64,000 bases of DNA from Bacteroidales bacterium (lineage in GTDB: Bacteria; Bacteroidota; Bacteroidia; Bacteroidales; F082): positions 1 to 64,000 of the forward strand of contig JAFPWT010000006.1 of assembly GCA_017394865.1 (NCBI GenBank), written 5' to 3'. The notes below the pieces were generated by a model. It did not search any database. It was not told where the DNA came from and was given only the letters and a program-made list of their open reading frames with translations. Positions within the stretch are counted from its first letter, which is position 1. Every line of letters starts with the position of its first letter. The position numbers were made by a program, and so were the translations under genes. Positions 9,353 to 19,908 of this stretch are shown here, piece after piece.

Positions 9353-9730
9353 ATGAGAATAAGACACCAATCGGACAATGTGGAAGCATTAGTGTCGACC
9401 GTTGTCGATGCGATGGACTCCTTGAAGGGGAAAGAAATTGTCACTTTGGATTTAAGAGAGACCGGAACGGCAGTGACGGATTATTTTGTGATTTGCCACG
9501 CCAACTCGAAGACACAGGTGGATGCCATCGCCGACAAGATCATCGACCAGGCAAGAAATCAGCAAGGGGTAAAGCCCTATCACGTCGAAGGGCGCGACAA
9601 TACTGAGTGGATCTTGATCGACTTTGTGGATGTCGTGGTCCACGTCTTCCTTCAGTCGGCACGCAAATTCTACCAGTTGGAAGAACTCTGGGCCGATGCG
9701 GAACGGATTGTGAACAGAGAAGAAGATTAA
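9353..9730 (+). CDS. rsfS: Ribosome silencing factor RsfS
   Basis: A 125-residue Iojap/RsfS protein that binds uL14 on the 50S subunit and blocks subunit joining in starvation. The conserved part runs from VVDAMDSLKGKEIVTLDLRE through TDYFVICHANSKTQVDAIAD to the C-terminal DFVDVVVHVF and FYQLEELWADA. The ATG at 9353 fits the family N-terminus and the -7 box 38 bases upstream. ftsH follows after 20 bases. Confidence 0.95.
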   Translation: MRIRHQSDNVEALVSTVVDAMDSLKGKEIVTLDLRETGTAVTDYFVICHANSKTQVDAIADKIIDQARNQQGVKPYHVEGRDNTEWILIDFVDVVVHVFLQSARKFYQLEELWADAERIVNREED

Positions 9731-9750
9731 TTTTAGCATTTTCAGGTTTT

Positions 9751-11652
9751 ATGGAAGAGAACAGGAACAATCCGAGATCCAACGGCAGAAGGAAATTCAA
9801 CTTTTACTGGATCTATATCATCTTGGCGGTGGTGCTGTTTGCCTTTTATTTCATGGGCCGCGACGGCGAGTCCAAGGAAGAGATCGGCATGGGAGAGCTC
9901 ATCGAAAAGCTGCAGAAAGAAGAGATCTCGGAAATCAAAGTGATTAACGAAAAGACCGCCGAGATACGCACCAACGGCACGAAAGACACCCGCTACACTT
10001 ACAACATCGGACCATTAGAGCGATTTGAGGAGACTGTGATGAAAGCCCAAGAAGAGGCCGGAATCGAAAAGCCCGTTTATCCCACTTATGAACAGCATAA
10101 CAACTGGGGTCTGGACTTCCTGCTCACCTGGATCCTCCCCTTCGCCTTCATCATCGCCATTTGGGTCATCTTCATGCGCGGCATGGGACGCGGAGGCTTT
10201 GGCGGAGGTGGACAGATCTTCAACATCGGGAAGTCGAAGGCACAGCTGTTCGACAAAGACAACGTGCCTGTCAACGTGACCTTCAAGGATGTGGCCGGAC
10301 TGGAAGAGGCCAAGGTAGAGATCATCGAGATCGTGGACTTCCTGAAGAACCCTGAAAAATACACCCGACTGGGCGGTAAGATACCGAAGGGCGTACTGCT
10401 GGTAGGCCCTCCCGGAACAGGAAAAACTCTGCTAGCAAAATCAGTGGCCGGCGAAGCCAATGTACCCTTCTTCAGCATCTCAGGCTCCGACTTTGTAGAG
10501 ATGTTCGTGGGCGTAGGTGCGTCCAGGGTACGCGACTTGTTCAATAACGCAAAGCAGAAGTCGCCCTGCATCATCTTCATCGATGAGATCGACGCCATCG
10601 GGCGTGCCCGTGGCAAGAACCCGATCAACGGAGGCAACGACGAACGCGAGAGCACGCTGAATCAGCTCCTGACGGAGATGGACGGTTTCGGCACCAACTC
10701 AGGCGTCATCGTGCTGGCAGCCACCAACCGCGCCGACATCCTGGACAAGGCGTTGATGCGTGCCGGGCGTTTCGACCGTCAGATCTACGTGGAGCTTCCC
10801 GACCTGAATGGCCGCAAGGAGATCTTCGAAGTGCACATGCGTAACCTCAAACTCGGTGCCGACGTCAGCCGCGAATTCCTGGCCAAGCAGACCCCAGGCT
10901 TCTCCGGTGCCGATATCGCCAACGTATGCAACGAGGCCGCGCTGATGGCCGCACGCAGAAGCAAGGAGGTCATCGAAAAACAAGACTTCATGGATGCCAT
11001 CGACCGCATCGTCGGAGGTCTCGAGAAGAAAAACAAGATCATCACCGCCGACGAGAAAAAAGTGATTGCCTTCCACGAGGCGGGACACGCCACTACGAGC
11101 TGGCTGCTGCAATACGCCCACCCGCTGGTAAAAGTCACCATCGTCCCCCGCGGCAAGTCGCTGGGTGCCGCATGGTATCTACCAGAGGAACGTCAAATCA
11201 CCACCAAAGAACAGCTCTATCACGAGATGATCGCCACCATGGGAGGCCGCGCCGCCGAACAAGTGGTCTTCGGCAAGATCTCCACAGGTGCCCTCTCCGA
11301 CCTGGAGAAAGTGACCAAACAGGCCTTCGCCATGGTCACCTACTACGGCCTCGATGAAGAGATAGGCAACCTGAGCTATTACGATTCCACTGGACAACAG
11401 GACTACAGCCTCACTAAGCCTTACAGCGAGAAGACCGCCGAGACGATCGATAAGCAGGTTAGAAAAATGGTGGAACAAGCCTACCAAGAGGCACTCGACA
11501 TCCTGAGCAAGAACAAGGACGGACTCTCACAACTGGCTCAGAAACTCATCGACAAGGAAGTCATCTTCAGCGATGACCTGGAAGCCATCTTCGGAAAACG
11601 TCCATGGGGCGAAGAAAACAACACGACAAGCCAAGAAAACCATGAGGGATAA
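9751..11652 (+). CDS. ftsH: ATP-dependent zinc metalloprotease FtsH
   Basis: A 633-residue membrane AAA+ protease that degrades misfolded membrane proteins and regulators. TM1 is at about residues 19-36, a periplasmic domain at 37-120, and TM2 at 121-142. The Walker A GPPGTGKT is at 219-226, [11 protein letters not shown] is Walker B, and the AAA second region of homology follows. The zinc site HEAGH is at 442-446. The ATG at 9751 is used because the reading frame further upstream overlaps rsfS. The last 11 bases overlap the LUD gene. Confidence 0.97.
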   Translation: MEENRNNPRSNGRRKFNFYWIYIILAVVLFAFYFMGRDGESKEEIGMGELIEKLQKEEISEIKVINEKTAEIRTNGTKDTRYTYNIGPLERFEETVMKAQEEAGIEKPVYPTYEQHNNWGLDFLLTWILPFAFIIAIWVIFMRGMGRGGFGGGGQIFNIGKSKAQLFDKDNVPVNVTFKDVAGLEEAKVEIIEIVDFLKNPEKYTRLGGKIPKGVLLVGPPGTGKTLLAKSVAGEANVPFFSISGSDFVEMFVGVGASRVRDLFNNAKQKSPCIIFIDEIDAIGRARGKNPINGGNDERESTLNQLLTEMDGFGTNSGVIVLAATNRADILDKALMRAGRFDRQIYVELPDLNGRKEIFEVHMRNLKLGADVSREFLAKQTPGFSGADIANVCNEAALMAARRSKEVIEKQDFMDAIDRIVGGLEKKNKIITADEKKVIAFHEAGHATTSWLLQYAHPLVKVTIVPRGKSLGAAWYLPEERQITTKEQLYHEMIATMGGRAAEQVVFGKISTGALSDLEKVTKQAFAMVTYYGLDEEIGNLSYYDSTGQQDYSLTKPYSEKTAETIDKQVRKMVEQAYQEALDILSKNKDGLSQLAQKLIDKEVIFSDDLEAIFGKRPWGEENNTTSQENHEG

Positions 11653-12313
11653 CAGAAGACAGGATAAAGACACTACCAACAAGGAACAGATTCTCGCACT
11701 GCTGCGAAACGCCGTGATCGAGAAGCCGGAGGCGATGTTCAAGGACATCGACCTGCGTACCGACACTTGGAAACCCATCCTCGAGGAAGACGGCAACGCC
11801 ATTACCTTCGTACAGAGGTTCAAGGACATGGGAGGCATCTTCATTTATCTGGAGAATGAAGCTGAGTTGGGCGAGTGTTTGAAACAACTGGCACCGCAAA
11901 ACGGATGGGACACCCTATGGTGCGCCAGTCAGGAAATCCAGAGTTTACTGGAGAAATACGGCGTCAGCTACGTCAGCGAGATGCCCGACCGCAGCGCCAA
12001 CACGAGGATCGTGAGCATCATCCCCGGCGATTATCTCATCGCACAAACCGGCAGCATCATCGTCACCGACGGACACGCAGGATCCAGAAAGTCCTACACT
12101 GAGAGTGACATTCTGCTGGTTGTGGCATATACTGACCAGATTGTCGGCGGTTTGAAAGAGGCGCTGCAAAAGCTCAACAAGGAGCTAAGTGACACCAAAG
12201 CCAGCCAGGCTGTCATCATCACAGGGACATCCAGATCCTACGACATCGAGCAGGAAAACATCCAAGATGTCTTCGGCGCGCGCCAGATTGCCGTGTTTTT
12301 AATGGATAAGTAA
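11642..12313 (+). CDS. LUD-domain protein (LutC/YkgG-like)
   Basis: A 223-residue protein whose residues about 60-223 resemble the LUD domain found in LutB/LutC lactate-utilisation proteins: IIPGDYLIAQTGSIIVTD, then DILLVVAYTDQIV, then ITGTSRSYDIEQENIQDVFGARQIAVFL. It lies in the ftsH operon with an 11-bp overlap. No lutA or lutB is nearby, so a lactate role is not supported. rsfS-ftsH-LUD neighbours are familiar in Bacteroidales, often followed by cdsA, which is missing here. Confidence 0.82.
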   Translation: MRDNRRQDKDTTNKEQILALLRNAVIEKPEAMFKDIDLRTDTWKPILEEDGNAITFVQRFKDMGGIFIYLENEAELGECLKQLAPQNGWDTLWCASQEIQSLLEKYGVSYVSEMPDRSANTRIVSIIPGDYLIAQTGSIIVTDGHAGSRKSYTESDILLVVAYTDQIVGGLKEALQKLNKELSDTKASQAVIITGTSRSYDIEQENIQDVFGARQIAVFLMDK

Positions 12314-12429
12314 TTTAGAATCATTACAAATTACGTTTTTATTTACTTGAAAATCATTGCTTTGGAAATTTTTATCGATTATATTTCGATAAATTTATAA
12401 TTTTATGGGCGATATGAAATATTAATTAC

Positions 12430-12437
12430 TATATTTG
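12430..12437 (+). promoter_or_regulatory. -7 box upstream of the folded RNA and HTH gene
   Basis: TATATTTG matches TAnnTTTG. A start near 12442 would give a leader of about 327 bases before the HTH ATG. The -33 element is not clear. A second, weaker candidate (TATTTTGC at about 12537) lies directly at the 5' edge of the folded segment. Confidence 0.4.
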
Positions 12438-12542
12438 CATGGCAAAAATAATTTGGTAACAATTAAAATAGAAACAAAGAAAAAGAGAACGATAAAACAC
12501 AAATAAAATCAGACATAATTAGACGGCATTAGTGATTATTTT

Positions 12543-12705
12543 GCGTTCAAAGAGAAAAGCCTAGAAAACACCTCTTCTTTGACAACGTCGGAAACAAATC
12601 TGGCAAAGTCGATTTATCTCAATAACAACTAGTAGTCGTACATCGTTATAGATGTGGGACACTGTGAGATAAGCAGCATTTTTCTTCTAGGCTTTCTGCG
12701 AACGC
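12543..12705 (+). ncRNA. Candidate structured RNA (6S-like or regulatory leader)
   Basis: Ends pair: GCGTTC (12543-12548) with GAACGC (12700-12705), and AAGCCTAGAA (12557-12566) with TTCTAGGCTT (12685-12694), extended by two more pairs across a one-base bulge. Inside, TTATCTCA (12614-12621) pairs with TGAGATAA (12665-12672) and encloses the hairpin ACATC/GATGT (12640-12655). This leaves a large, asymmetric central bubble, as in 6S RNA. TGTGGGAC (12653-12660) can instead pair with GTCCCACA (12714-12721), which would break the inner hairpin. It may be a free-standing RNA or the leader of the HTH gene. Identity with the Bacteroidales-1 RNA motif is possible but unverified. Confidence 0.5.
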
Positions 12706-12768
12706 GAGTGGTGGTCCCACATTTGTTTGGGTACCGCTAATGCTAAAAACTCAAAAAAATTTCAAAAA

Positions 12769-13086
12769 ATGGAAACAAACGAGATCAAAGAAACCAAGAG
12801 AGGCACAAGAAAGCCCAGAGCCAAAAGAGCAACAGCAGCTGAAGGTGATGAAAACGCCATTTTCATCGGCACACTCATCCAGAAAGAGTTAAAGAATCAG
12901 GAGCGCACCGTGTCATGGCTTGCACGCAAACTTGACTGCGACCGCACCAACGTGTACAACATCTTCCGTCGTCAGGACATCGACACCGAGCTGTTGATGC
13001 GCATCTCCGTGATCCTGCATCGCGACTTTTTCGCTATCTTCTCCAAAGAAGCCAAGCGTAAGATTTCTGCAAATCCCGCAATCTGA
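12769..13086 (+). CDS. Small helix-turn-helix DNA-binding protein
   Basis: A 105-residue protein with a basic, disordered N-terminal tail (KRGTRKPRAKRATA at about 8-25) and a helix-turn-helix region at about 35-85. The segment TVSWLARKLDCDRTNVYNIF reads like the recognition part of an XRE/lambda-repressor fold, and RDFFAIFSKEAKR ends the domain. It could be a nucleoid or transcription regulator; targets are unknown. It has a long structured upstream region and a strong terminator. The ATG at 12769 is preferred over an upstream TTG in frame. Confidence 0.8.
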   Translation: METNEIKETKRGTRKPRAKRATAAEGDENAIFIGTLIQKELKNQERTVSWLARKLDCDRTNVYNIFRRQDIDTELLMRISVILHRDFFAIFSKEAKRKISANPAI

Positions 13087-13105
13087 TTTCAGATTCGTCG
13101 ATATC

Positions 13106-13142
13106 AAAACGGCCCGGAATCGAATCCCGGGCCGTTTTTTTT
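13106..13142 (+). terminator. Terminator of the HTH gene, facing moxR
   Basis: CGGCCCGG (13110-13117) pairs with CCGGGCCG (13127-13134), flanked by AAAA and eight T. The T run includes the stop codon of moxR on the other strand. On the minus strand only four T follow the stem, so it acts mainly on the plus strand. Confidence 0.88.
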
Positions 13143-14103
13143 ATTTCATCAACTCATTGATGATGGCTTCTATGCTGACGCCTTCTGCTTCGGCGGCATA
13201 GTTGCGGATGATACGGTGTCGGAAAATAGGAATGGCCACCTTTTTCACATCCTCGATGTCAGGCGAGTACTTCCCAGTGAGCAATGCATTGGCTTTGGCT
13301 CCGATGATCAGATACTGCGAGGCACGAGGACCAGCGCCCCAGCTCAAATATCTGTTAGCCCATTCATGGGCCGTCAGGGTCCCCGGACGGGTCTTCGCCG
13401 ACAGGGCAACCGCGTATTCATACACATGATCCGACACGGGAACACGGCGCACCAACTGCTGGAAATACACGATCTCCTCAGGTGAGAGCACTGGCTCTAC
13501 ATCCACTTCCGCGCCCATGGTGGTATTCTTCACTACCTGCACCTCTTCGGCGTAAGAAGGATAATCCAGCGTCAAATTGAACATAAAACGGTCAAGTTGG
13601 GCTTCGGGAAGCGGGTAAGTACCCTCCTGCTCAATGGGGTTCTGAGTAGCCAACACAAAGAAAGGCTCTTGCAGCTTATAGGTCGTCCCCGACACGGTGA
13701 CACTCTTTTCCTGCATGGCTTCAAGCAAAGCCGATTGGGTCTTGGGCGGAGTACGGTTGATCTCGTCAGCAAGGATGACATTGGCGAACACAGGGCCTTT
13801 GACGAACCTGAACTGACGCGTCTCGTCAAGGATCTCTGTACCTACAATATCCGAAGGCATCAGGTCGGGGGTGAACTGGATACGATTGAAACTCAATCCC
13901 AACACCTTGCCGATGGTGTTCACCAACAAGGTCTTCGCCAGTCCAGGCACACCTACCAGCAACACATGTCCCCGACAAAAAATGGAAAGCAACGTGTTAT
14001 GAACCACCTCGTCCTGTCCCACAACCACTTTTCCGATTTCCTCGCGCAATCTGGCGTATTGCCTGACCAACGCATCGGCACCTTCAACGTCTGAATTATA
14101 CAT
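13141..14103 (-). CDS. MoxR-family AAA+ ATPase
   Basis: A 320-residue AAA+ ATPase of the MoxR group, which acts as a chaperone for metal-cofactor or VWA-domain partner proteins. Walker A is GVPGLAKT near residues 56-63, Walker B VILADEINRTPPKTQ, and the ATQNPIEQEGTYPLPEAQLDRF sensor segment is complete. It is the last gene after surA, 3 bases away. The usual DUF58/VWA partners are not adjacent. A VWA membrane protein exists at 55.2 kb, but a link is only a guess. Confidence 0.95.
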   Translation of the reverse strand: MYNSDVEGADALVRQYARLREEIGKVVVGQDEVVHNTLLSIFCRGHVLLVGVPGLAKTLLVNTIGKVLGLSFNRIQFTPDLMPSDIVGTEILDETRQFRFVKGPVFANVILADEINRTPPKTQSALLEAMQEKSVTVSGTTYKLQEPFFVLATQNPIEQEGTYPLPEAQLDRFMFNLTLDYPSYAEEVQVVKNTTMGAEVDVEPVLSPEEIVYFQQLVRRVPVSDHVYEYAVALSAKTRPGTLTAHEWANRYLSWGAGPRASQYLIIGAKANALLTGKYSPDIEDVKKVAIPIFRHRIIRNYAAEAEGVSIEAIINELMK

Positions 14104-14106
14104 AAG

Positions 14107-15498
14107 TTATTTTTTTTGCCATTCAAATTGAAAATCACAGTCGCAATAGTCCTCATCAATCCTGATAAAGGCTTTCTTGACCTTGTTCCTGATCCACTCG
14201 CTGGTGACTTCCTGGTTTTTCTGGTTCAAGGCCCACGATTGAATCAAGGCGTAGTCATCGTTCAGATTGGCCTTATGTGCAGGGATTTTCTTTTTCACCA
14301 TCACCAGCCGGAAGGCATCCTTGTTATCGTTGGTTGTCATGGGCAACGGATCGCTGACCTTCCCCTCTTCAAGCCTGCTGACGACAAATGCAAGGTTTTT
14401 GAATTCTCCAAAACCATTGTATTGTTCCAACTCCCGGATATCCTGAAGGCTGATCTTGTTGCCACCCATAGGATTGGAGATATAACCACCATTGGTTTTG
14501 GAATCGTCGTCACTGAACTTCAGGCAGGCCTCCTCGAAAGTCATGTCGCCATTGCGGATCAGCATCACTGCCGAATCGAGCTCGTGCTGTGCTTTTTCGA
14601 GTGCCTCGACCGGTACTTTGGCCGTGAGCAGGATGTGACGGCAGTTAACGTATTCGCCGCGGCGTTCGATGAGTTGGATGATATGGAAACCGAACTGTGT
14701 CTCGACGACCTCAGAGATTTCGCCATCGCGAAGGTTGAAAGCCACTGCCTCGAACTCAGGGGCAAACTGACCTTTGCCGGTGAATCCAAGCTCGCCACCC
14801 TTGGAGGCTGAGACGGGGTCTTCCGAATATAAGACGGCCATCGTGGAGAAGCTGCTCTCACCGTCAAGGATACGTTTGCGGATCTTATAGAGTTGGTCTT
14901 TGACCTCCAGCTTCTCGTCGATACTTATCGGAGGACGTTTCACGATCTGGACAATCTCATATTGCTCATCCACCATAGGAATACTGTCTGGCGAAAGGCT
15001 ACTATAGAAAGCCCTTACCTCGGCTGGAGTAACCACAACACCTTTCAATATATTGGCTCTCACTTGGTCTTGCAGGCATTTCTCCTTGACCAGTCGGCGG
15101 AGTTCCTCCTTGATCTCCGACATCGTCTTATTGAAGATGGTCTCCAACTTCTCCTGCGAGCCTGCGCGACCGACCAGGTCGCTGATACGGCGGTTCATCT
15201 CCATCTCCACCTCGCTGTCCGTGATGGTCACACTATCCATCTCCGCTTGGTTCAGCATCAGTTTTTGAAACATCAACTCCTCCATGATGGCACAACGCAT
15301 GGCGGAGCTATTACCATCGACCATACCCTGCATCTGGTATTGCACATACTGGCTCTCCACATCCGACTGAAGGATGATGTTCTTGCCGACTACGGCGACC
15401 ACTTTGTCGACAACCTGCACTTTGGGCTCCTGAGCCGAAACACTCACCGCCACGGCAAGCAACGCATACAGCAACGCAATTCTTTTCCGACTAAACAT
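14107..15498 (-). CDS. surA: Periplasmic chaperone / peptidylprolyl isomerase SurA
   Basis: A 463-residue exported protein that helps outer-membrane proteins fold. A signal peptide covers about residues 1-22 (ends SVSAQ). A SurA N-terminal chaperone domain (VVDKVVAVVGKNIILQSDVE) follows to about 170. Two parvulin domains follow at about 180-285 (DGESSFSTMAVLYSEDPVSA, GELGFTGKGQFAPEFE) and 287-400 (CRHILLTAKVP, FSDDDSKTNGGYI). It lies 3 bases from the upstream lipoprotein and 3 from moxR. Confidence 0.93.
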   Translation of the reverse strand: MFSRKRIALLYALLAVAVSVSAQEPKVQVVDKVVAVVGKNIILQSDVESQYVQYQMQGMVDGNSSAMRCAIMEELMFQKLMLNQAEMDSVTITDSEVEMEMNRRISDLVGRAGSQEKLETIFNKTMSEIKEELRRLVKEKCLQDQVRANILKGVVVTPAEVRAFYSSLSPDSIPMVDEQYEIVQIVKRPPISIDEKLEVKDQLYKIRKRILDGESSFSTMAVLYSEDPVSASKGGELGFTGKGQFAPEFEAVAFNLRDGEISEVVETQFGFHIIQLIERRGEYVNCRHILLTAKVPVEALEKAQHELDSAVMLIRNGDMTFEEACLKFSDDDSKTNGGYISNPMGGNKISLQDIRELEQYNGFGEFKNLAFVVSRLEEGKVSDPLPMTTNDNKDAFRLVMVKKKIPAHKANLNDDYALIQSWALNQKNQEVTSEWIRNKVKKAFIRIDEDYCDCDFQFEWQKK

Positions 15499-15501
15499 AT
15501 G

Positions 15502-16353
15502 TTAATATATTTCAAACACTTTTTCCTTTTTCGCTCTCTCATACAGCTCATCGTTCAAGCGTGAAAGAAGCTCCTTCTTCCTTTTTAGCAAAAGGATGCT
15601 TTTGATTCCCTCACGCTCGATCTCAATGGGCGAAACGCTCTTCTCCAAAAGATAATCTTCAAATCTTACCATATAAGTTAGGTTATCCTTTTCAAAAGAG
15701 ACAAATCTGTTCCTTTTCAGGAAACTCTCCGAGTTGTAAATCTCGATAGGGACGGTCTCCAGAAGATCTTCAAGCCGCACCCAAGCGTCGACATCCAGAA
15801 AACTCGACACGGCATCAGTCTCGACGAGGACATCCAGTTTGGGCAGGTCGAGCGTATCACGGTCGCTCATTACCTTCTTGAACTCCTTCATCTGCTTGCA
15901 ATCCTCGTCAAGGATCACATAGGCAACCCTCACCATAGTCGACCTGAGCTGGAAGTTTTCCTTGTTTTCCTCGTAATAGGCCGCAATCTCCTCTTCGGTG
16001 ACAACGGTGTCGAGATATTGTTCTATCATCTGTGTCTCGTACGCATAGATGACCAGCGAGTTGCGATAGTCCTGAAGCTGTCTTGAAAAGTCAAGTTGTT
16101 CCGGAGACAAATTGTTCTCCGCCTGATGGATCAGTATCTGCTGATGAACCCATGAATTCACGAAAGCATTCACCTGGGCAAGGCTGTCCATCTTGCTAAT
16201 GTCAGATGGAATCAAGTCCTGCAATTCATCCGCATACAGCCTGACACCATAACACTCAGCCACTACCACACGGTCCGAGTGGCTCAAATAATCATTGCAG
16301 CCAGTCAGCGTGAAGAGCACTATCGCCGTCAAGAGACACAGTGTTTTTCTCAT
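15502..16353 (-). CDS. Lipoprotein resembling the chaperone part of SurA/PrsA, no PPIase domain
   Basis: A 283-residue protein with lipoprotein signal (LTGC, Cys at residue 19). Helical segments such as VNAFVNSWVHQQILIHQAE and VTEEEIAAYYEENKENFQL are like the N-terminal chaperone domain of SurA/PrsA foldases. The HIL and GxLG motifs of a parvulin domain cannot be found. It sits between two parvulins, overlapping the upstream one by ATGA. A holdase role in the periplasm is a reasonable inference from sequence and context. Confidence 0.7.
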   Translation of the reverse strand: MRKTLCLLTAIVLFTLTGCNDYLSHSDRVVVAECYGVRLYADELQDLIPSDISKMDSLAQVNAFVNSWVHQQILIHQAENNLSPEQLDFSRQLQDYRNSLVIYAYETQMIEQYLDTVVTEEEIAAYYEENKENFQLRSTMVRVAYVILDEDCKQMKEFKKVMSDRDTLDLPKLDVLVETDAVSSFLDVDAWVRLEDLLETVPIEIYNSESFLKRNRFVSFEKDNLTYMVRFEDYLLEKSVSPIEIEREGIKSILLLKRKKELLSRLNDELYERAKKEKVFEIY

Positions 16354-18368
16354 TGATAGAGGGCTCTGACTTTATCCAACACCTTTTCGTTGATCACCAC
16401 CGGATACTTTTTGCGGAGGCGCTCCAGCCATTTTTCCTCCAGTTCCGTCTGATAGTCAGAGGTCACTAAACCCCTGGCTTCACCGAGCGTCTTCTGCTCA
16501 GGCTTACGCACTTCGATGATGTTGACAATCACCGTCGTGTTGTCAACCGTTGAAGATATCTCGTTTCTGATGTTGGCTTTCCATTTGGTCTGATCGACGA
16601 AAGGATTGTCGCCGCGTTGGTAGAAGCCGTTACGGACGGTGACGTTGTTGACCTGATTACGGGTTAAAACAGCGCGCAGACTATCGAACGGCACCCCCTG
16701 ATCAAGGAATTCCTTGACCTTGGGAAGAGATTCCGGCTTGTTGACTGTGATGACACAGGCCTTCACTCTGTCGTTCCACATGTACTTCGTGGCGTTCTTC
16801 TCATAATACTCACGGAGACCGACGGTGTCTTTGACGGCCTTGCTCCACACTTCCTTATCCATCAGGTCGAAAAGCAGGATACCGTCATTGTATTCCTGTA
16901 CCAAAAGCTTGAAATCAGGATATTTCTCCTCCAAATGTTCATCGGCGTATTCCAAGATCTCCTTACCCTGGAAAGCGTCAAAGAGTTGATAGGCATACGC
17001 TTGGGCCGAGGCATAGCGCTGTGGTGTCTGCTTGGTTTGGATATAGTCCACAAAATCCGAAACGGTGCACGACTTTTTGCCAATGGTAAAGAGGGTGTTG
17101 CTCAGTTTGACATTCTTTGCTGGGACAAAGTTTCCCAAAAGGATCGTGCTGTCGACGGAAGACATGAACTTTTCGATATTCTTATCATTATTCTTGAATC
17201 CGTAATCCTTTTTGATCTGTTGGATCACGACTTCTTCGGTCTTCTTGGAGCGCATGTCCTTTTCAACCCGCTCGGCAATGGCCTGACGTTCTTTTTCGAA
17301 GGTGTCGATGCCAGAAACGCCGAGGAGCTTGATGATATGGAAGCCGAAGCTCGTACGGATGGGGGCGGCAATCTCACCTGGCTTGAGTTTTTTCACAGTT
17401 TCCACGAACTCAGGCACGATACGGCTCACAGTGAAAGGACTCAACGCACCATAGCGAGAAATTGACGCACGGTCATCCGAGTAATTCGCCACAGCATCGT
17501 TCCATCCCTTGCCGTCACTGTCCATAATCTCTTTGTAGATGTTGTCAGCCTTTAGCTTCATAGCCTGGATCTCTTCTTCGGAAGCACCCGGTTCGAGTTT
17601 CAGGAAGATATGGGCTGCGTTGACAACACCGAGGGCATCGGTCTTGCTAGTGACTTTGATGATGTGATAACCGAAATCGCTGCGCACTGGCATGGAAATC
17701 TCACCTTCCGGTGTGTTGTAGGCACCCGTCTCAAAAGGATAGACCATATCAAACACCGTGAAGTAGCCCAGATCGCCGCGGTTTCCACGACGTTCCGGAG
17801 TGGTGGCGGTGGCTTTTTGGTCGCGGGCAGATGGATCCTGCGAATAAGTCATGGCCAACTCACCGAAATCAGCACCGGCAAGGGCCTTCTTCCTGATATC
17901 CATCGCTTTATTGTAGGCTTTCAAAGTGTCAGCCGGCAAAGCATGCTTATCGCATTTGATCAGGATATGCGAGGCTCTGATGTCCTTGGTCTTGCGCTGA
18001 TAGGCTTCTTCGACCAGTTCTTCACTGACTTCGTCGTTAGTGAAATATGGCTTGGCCAGTTGTTTGCGGTAGCCATTCAGTTCCTTCTTGAATTTGGCGC
18101 TGGTGTCGAGTTTCATATCGTAGGCTTCCATCACCTTTATCCGGTAATTCACGAACAGGTCAATGTATTCGTCGACCGACTTTTTCTCGATGACATCGTC
18201 CTTCAAGTTGTTTTTGTTATAGATGTCGGTAAACTCTTTGACGGTAACAGGTTTGCCTCCAATCGTCATCAACACGCTCTTGTCGAGTTTCGACTGAGCG
18301 AAGACCTGAGCGGTCAAAAAGGAGAAGATTGCGATAGCGGCAAGACGAGCAAAAAATGAACTTCTCAT
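16350..18368 (-). CDS. Exported peptidylprolyl isomerase with two parvulin domains
   Basis: A 672-residue protein with signal peptide (about 1-25, ends AQVFAQ). A SurA-N-like chaperone region lies at about 30-125. Parvulin 1 is at about 128-240 (IRASHILIKCDKHA, RRGNRGDLGYFTVFDMVYPFE) and parvulin 2 at about 248-350 (AAHIFLKLEPG, RYGALSPFTVSRIVPEF). A long C-terminal region without recognised motifs follows, ending VVINEKVLDKVRALYQ. The ATG at 18368 precedes the signal peptide directly; an upstream in-frame ATG would overlap guaB. Gaps to guaB (13 bp) and the next gene (overlap) indicate an operon. Confidence 0.9.
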   Translation of the reverse strand: MRSSFFARLAAIAIFSFLTAQVFAQSKLDKSVLMTIGGKPVTVKEFTDIYNKNNLKDDVIEKKSVDEYIDLFVNYRIKVMEAYDMKLDTSAKFKKELNGYRKQLAKPYFTNDEVSEELVEEAYQRKTKDIRASHILIKCDKHALPADTLKAYNKAMDIRKKALAGADFGELAMTYSQDPSARDQKATATTPERRGNRGDLGYFTVFDMVYPFETGAYNTPEGEISMPVRSDFGYHIIKVTSKTDALGVVNAAHIFLKLEPGASEEEIQAMKLKADNIYKEIMDSDGKGWNDAVANYSDDRASISRYGALSPFTVSRIVPEFVETVKKLKPGEIAAPIRTSFGFHIIKLLGVSGIDTFEKERQAIAERVEKDMRSKKTEEVVIQQIKKDYGFKNNDKNIEKFMSSVDSTILLGNFVPAKNVKLSNTLFTIGKKSCTVSDFVDYIQTKQTPQRYASAQAYAYQLFDAFQGKEILEYADEHLEEKYPDFKLLVQEYNDGILLFDLMDKEVWSKAVKDTVGLREYYEKNATKYMWNDRVKACVITVNKPESLPKVKEFLDQGVPFDSLRAVLTRNQVNNVTVRNGFYQRGDNPFVDQTKWKANIRNEISSTVDNTTVIVNIIEVRKPEQKTLGEARGLVTSDYQTELEEKWLERLRKKYPVVINEKVLDKVRALYQ

Positions 18369-18381
18369 GATAAATATGGTT

Positions 18382-19905
<1,524 letters not shown>

Positions 19906-19908
19906 TCA

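Larger units (their letters stand above)
12314..12768 (+). other. 455-bp intergenic region with a promoter and a folded RNA
   Basis: The first 115 bases are A/T-rich and contain a weak palindromic hairpin (TATCGA at 12373 and TCGATA at 12386), perhaps the end of the ftsH transcript. A -7 box lies at 12430. From about 12540 base composition changes and the sequence folds into a long-range structure, listed separately. No ORF with coding character is seen. The run CTCAAAAAAATTTC precedes the ATG of the HTH gene and there is no Shine-Dalgarno sequence. Confidence 0.7.

Noticed and set aside
12314-12542. Hidden small gene in the first half of the long gap
   Set aside because: No ATG-led frame of useful length or coding-like composition was seen.
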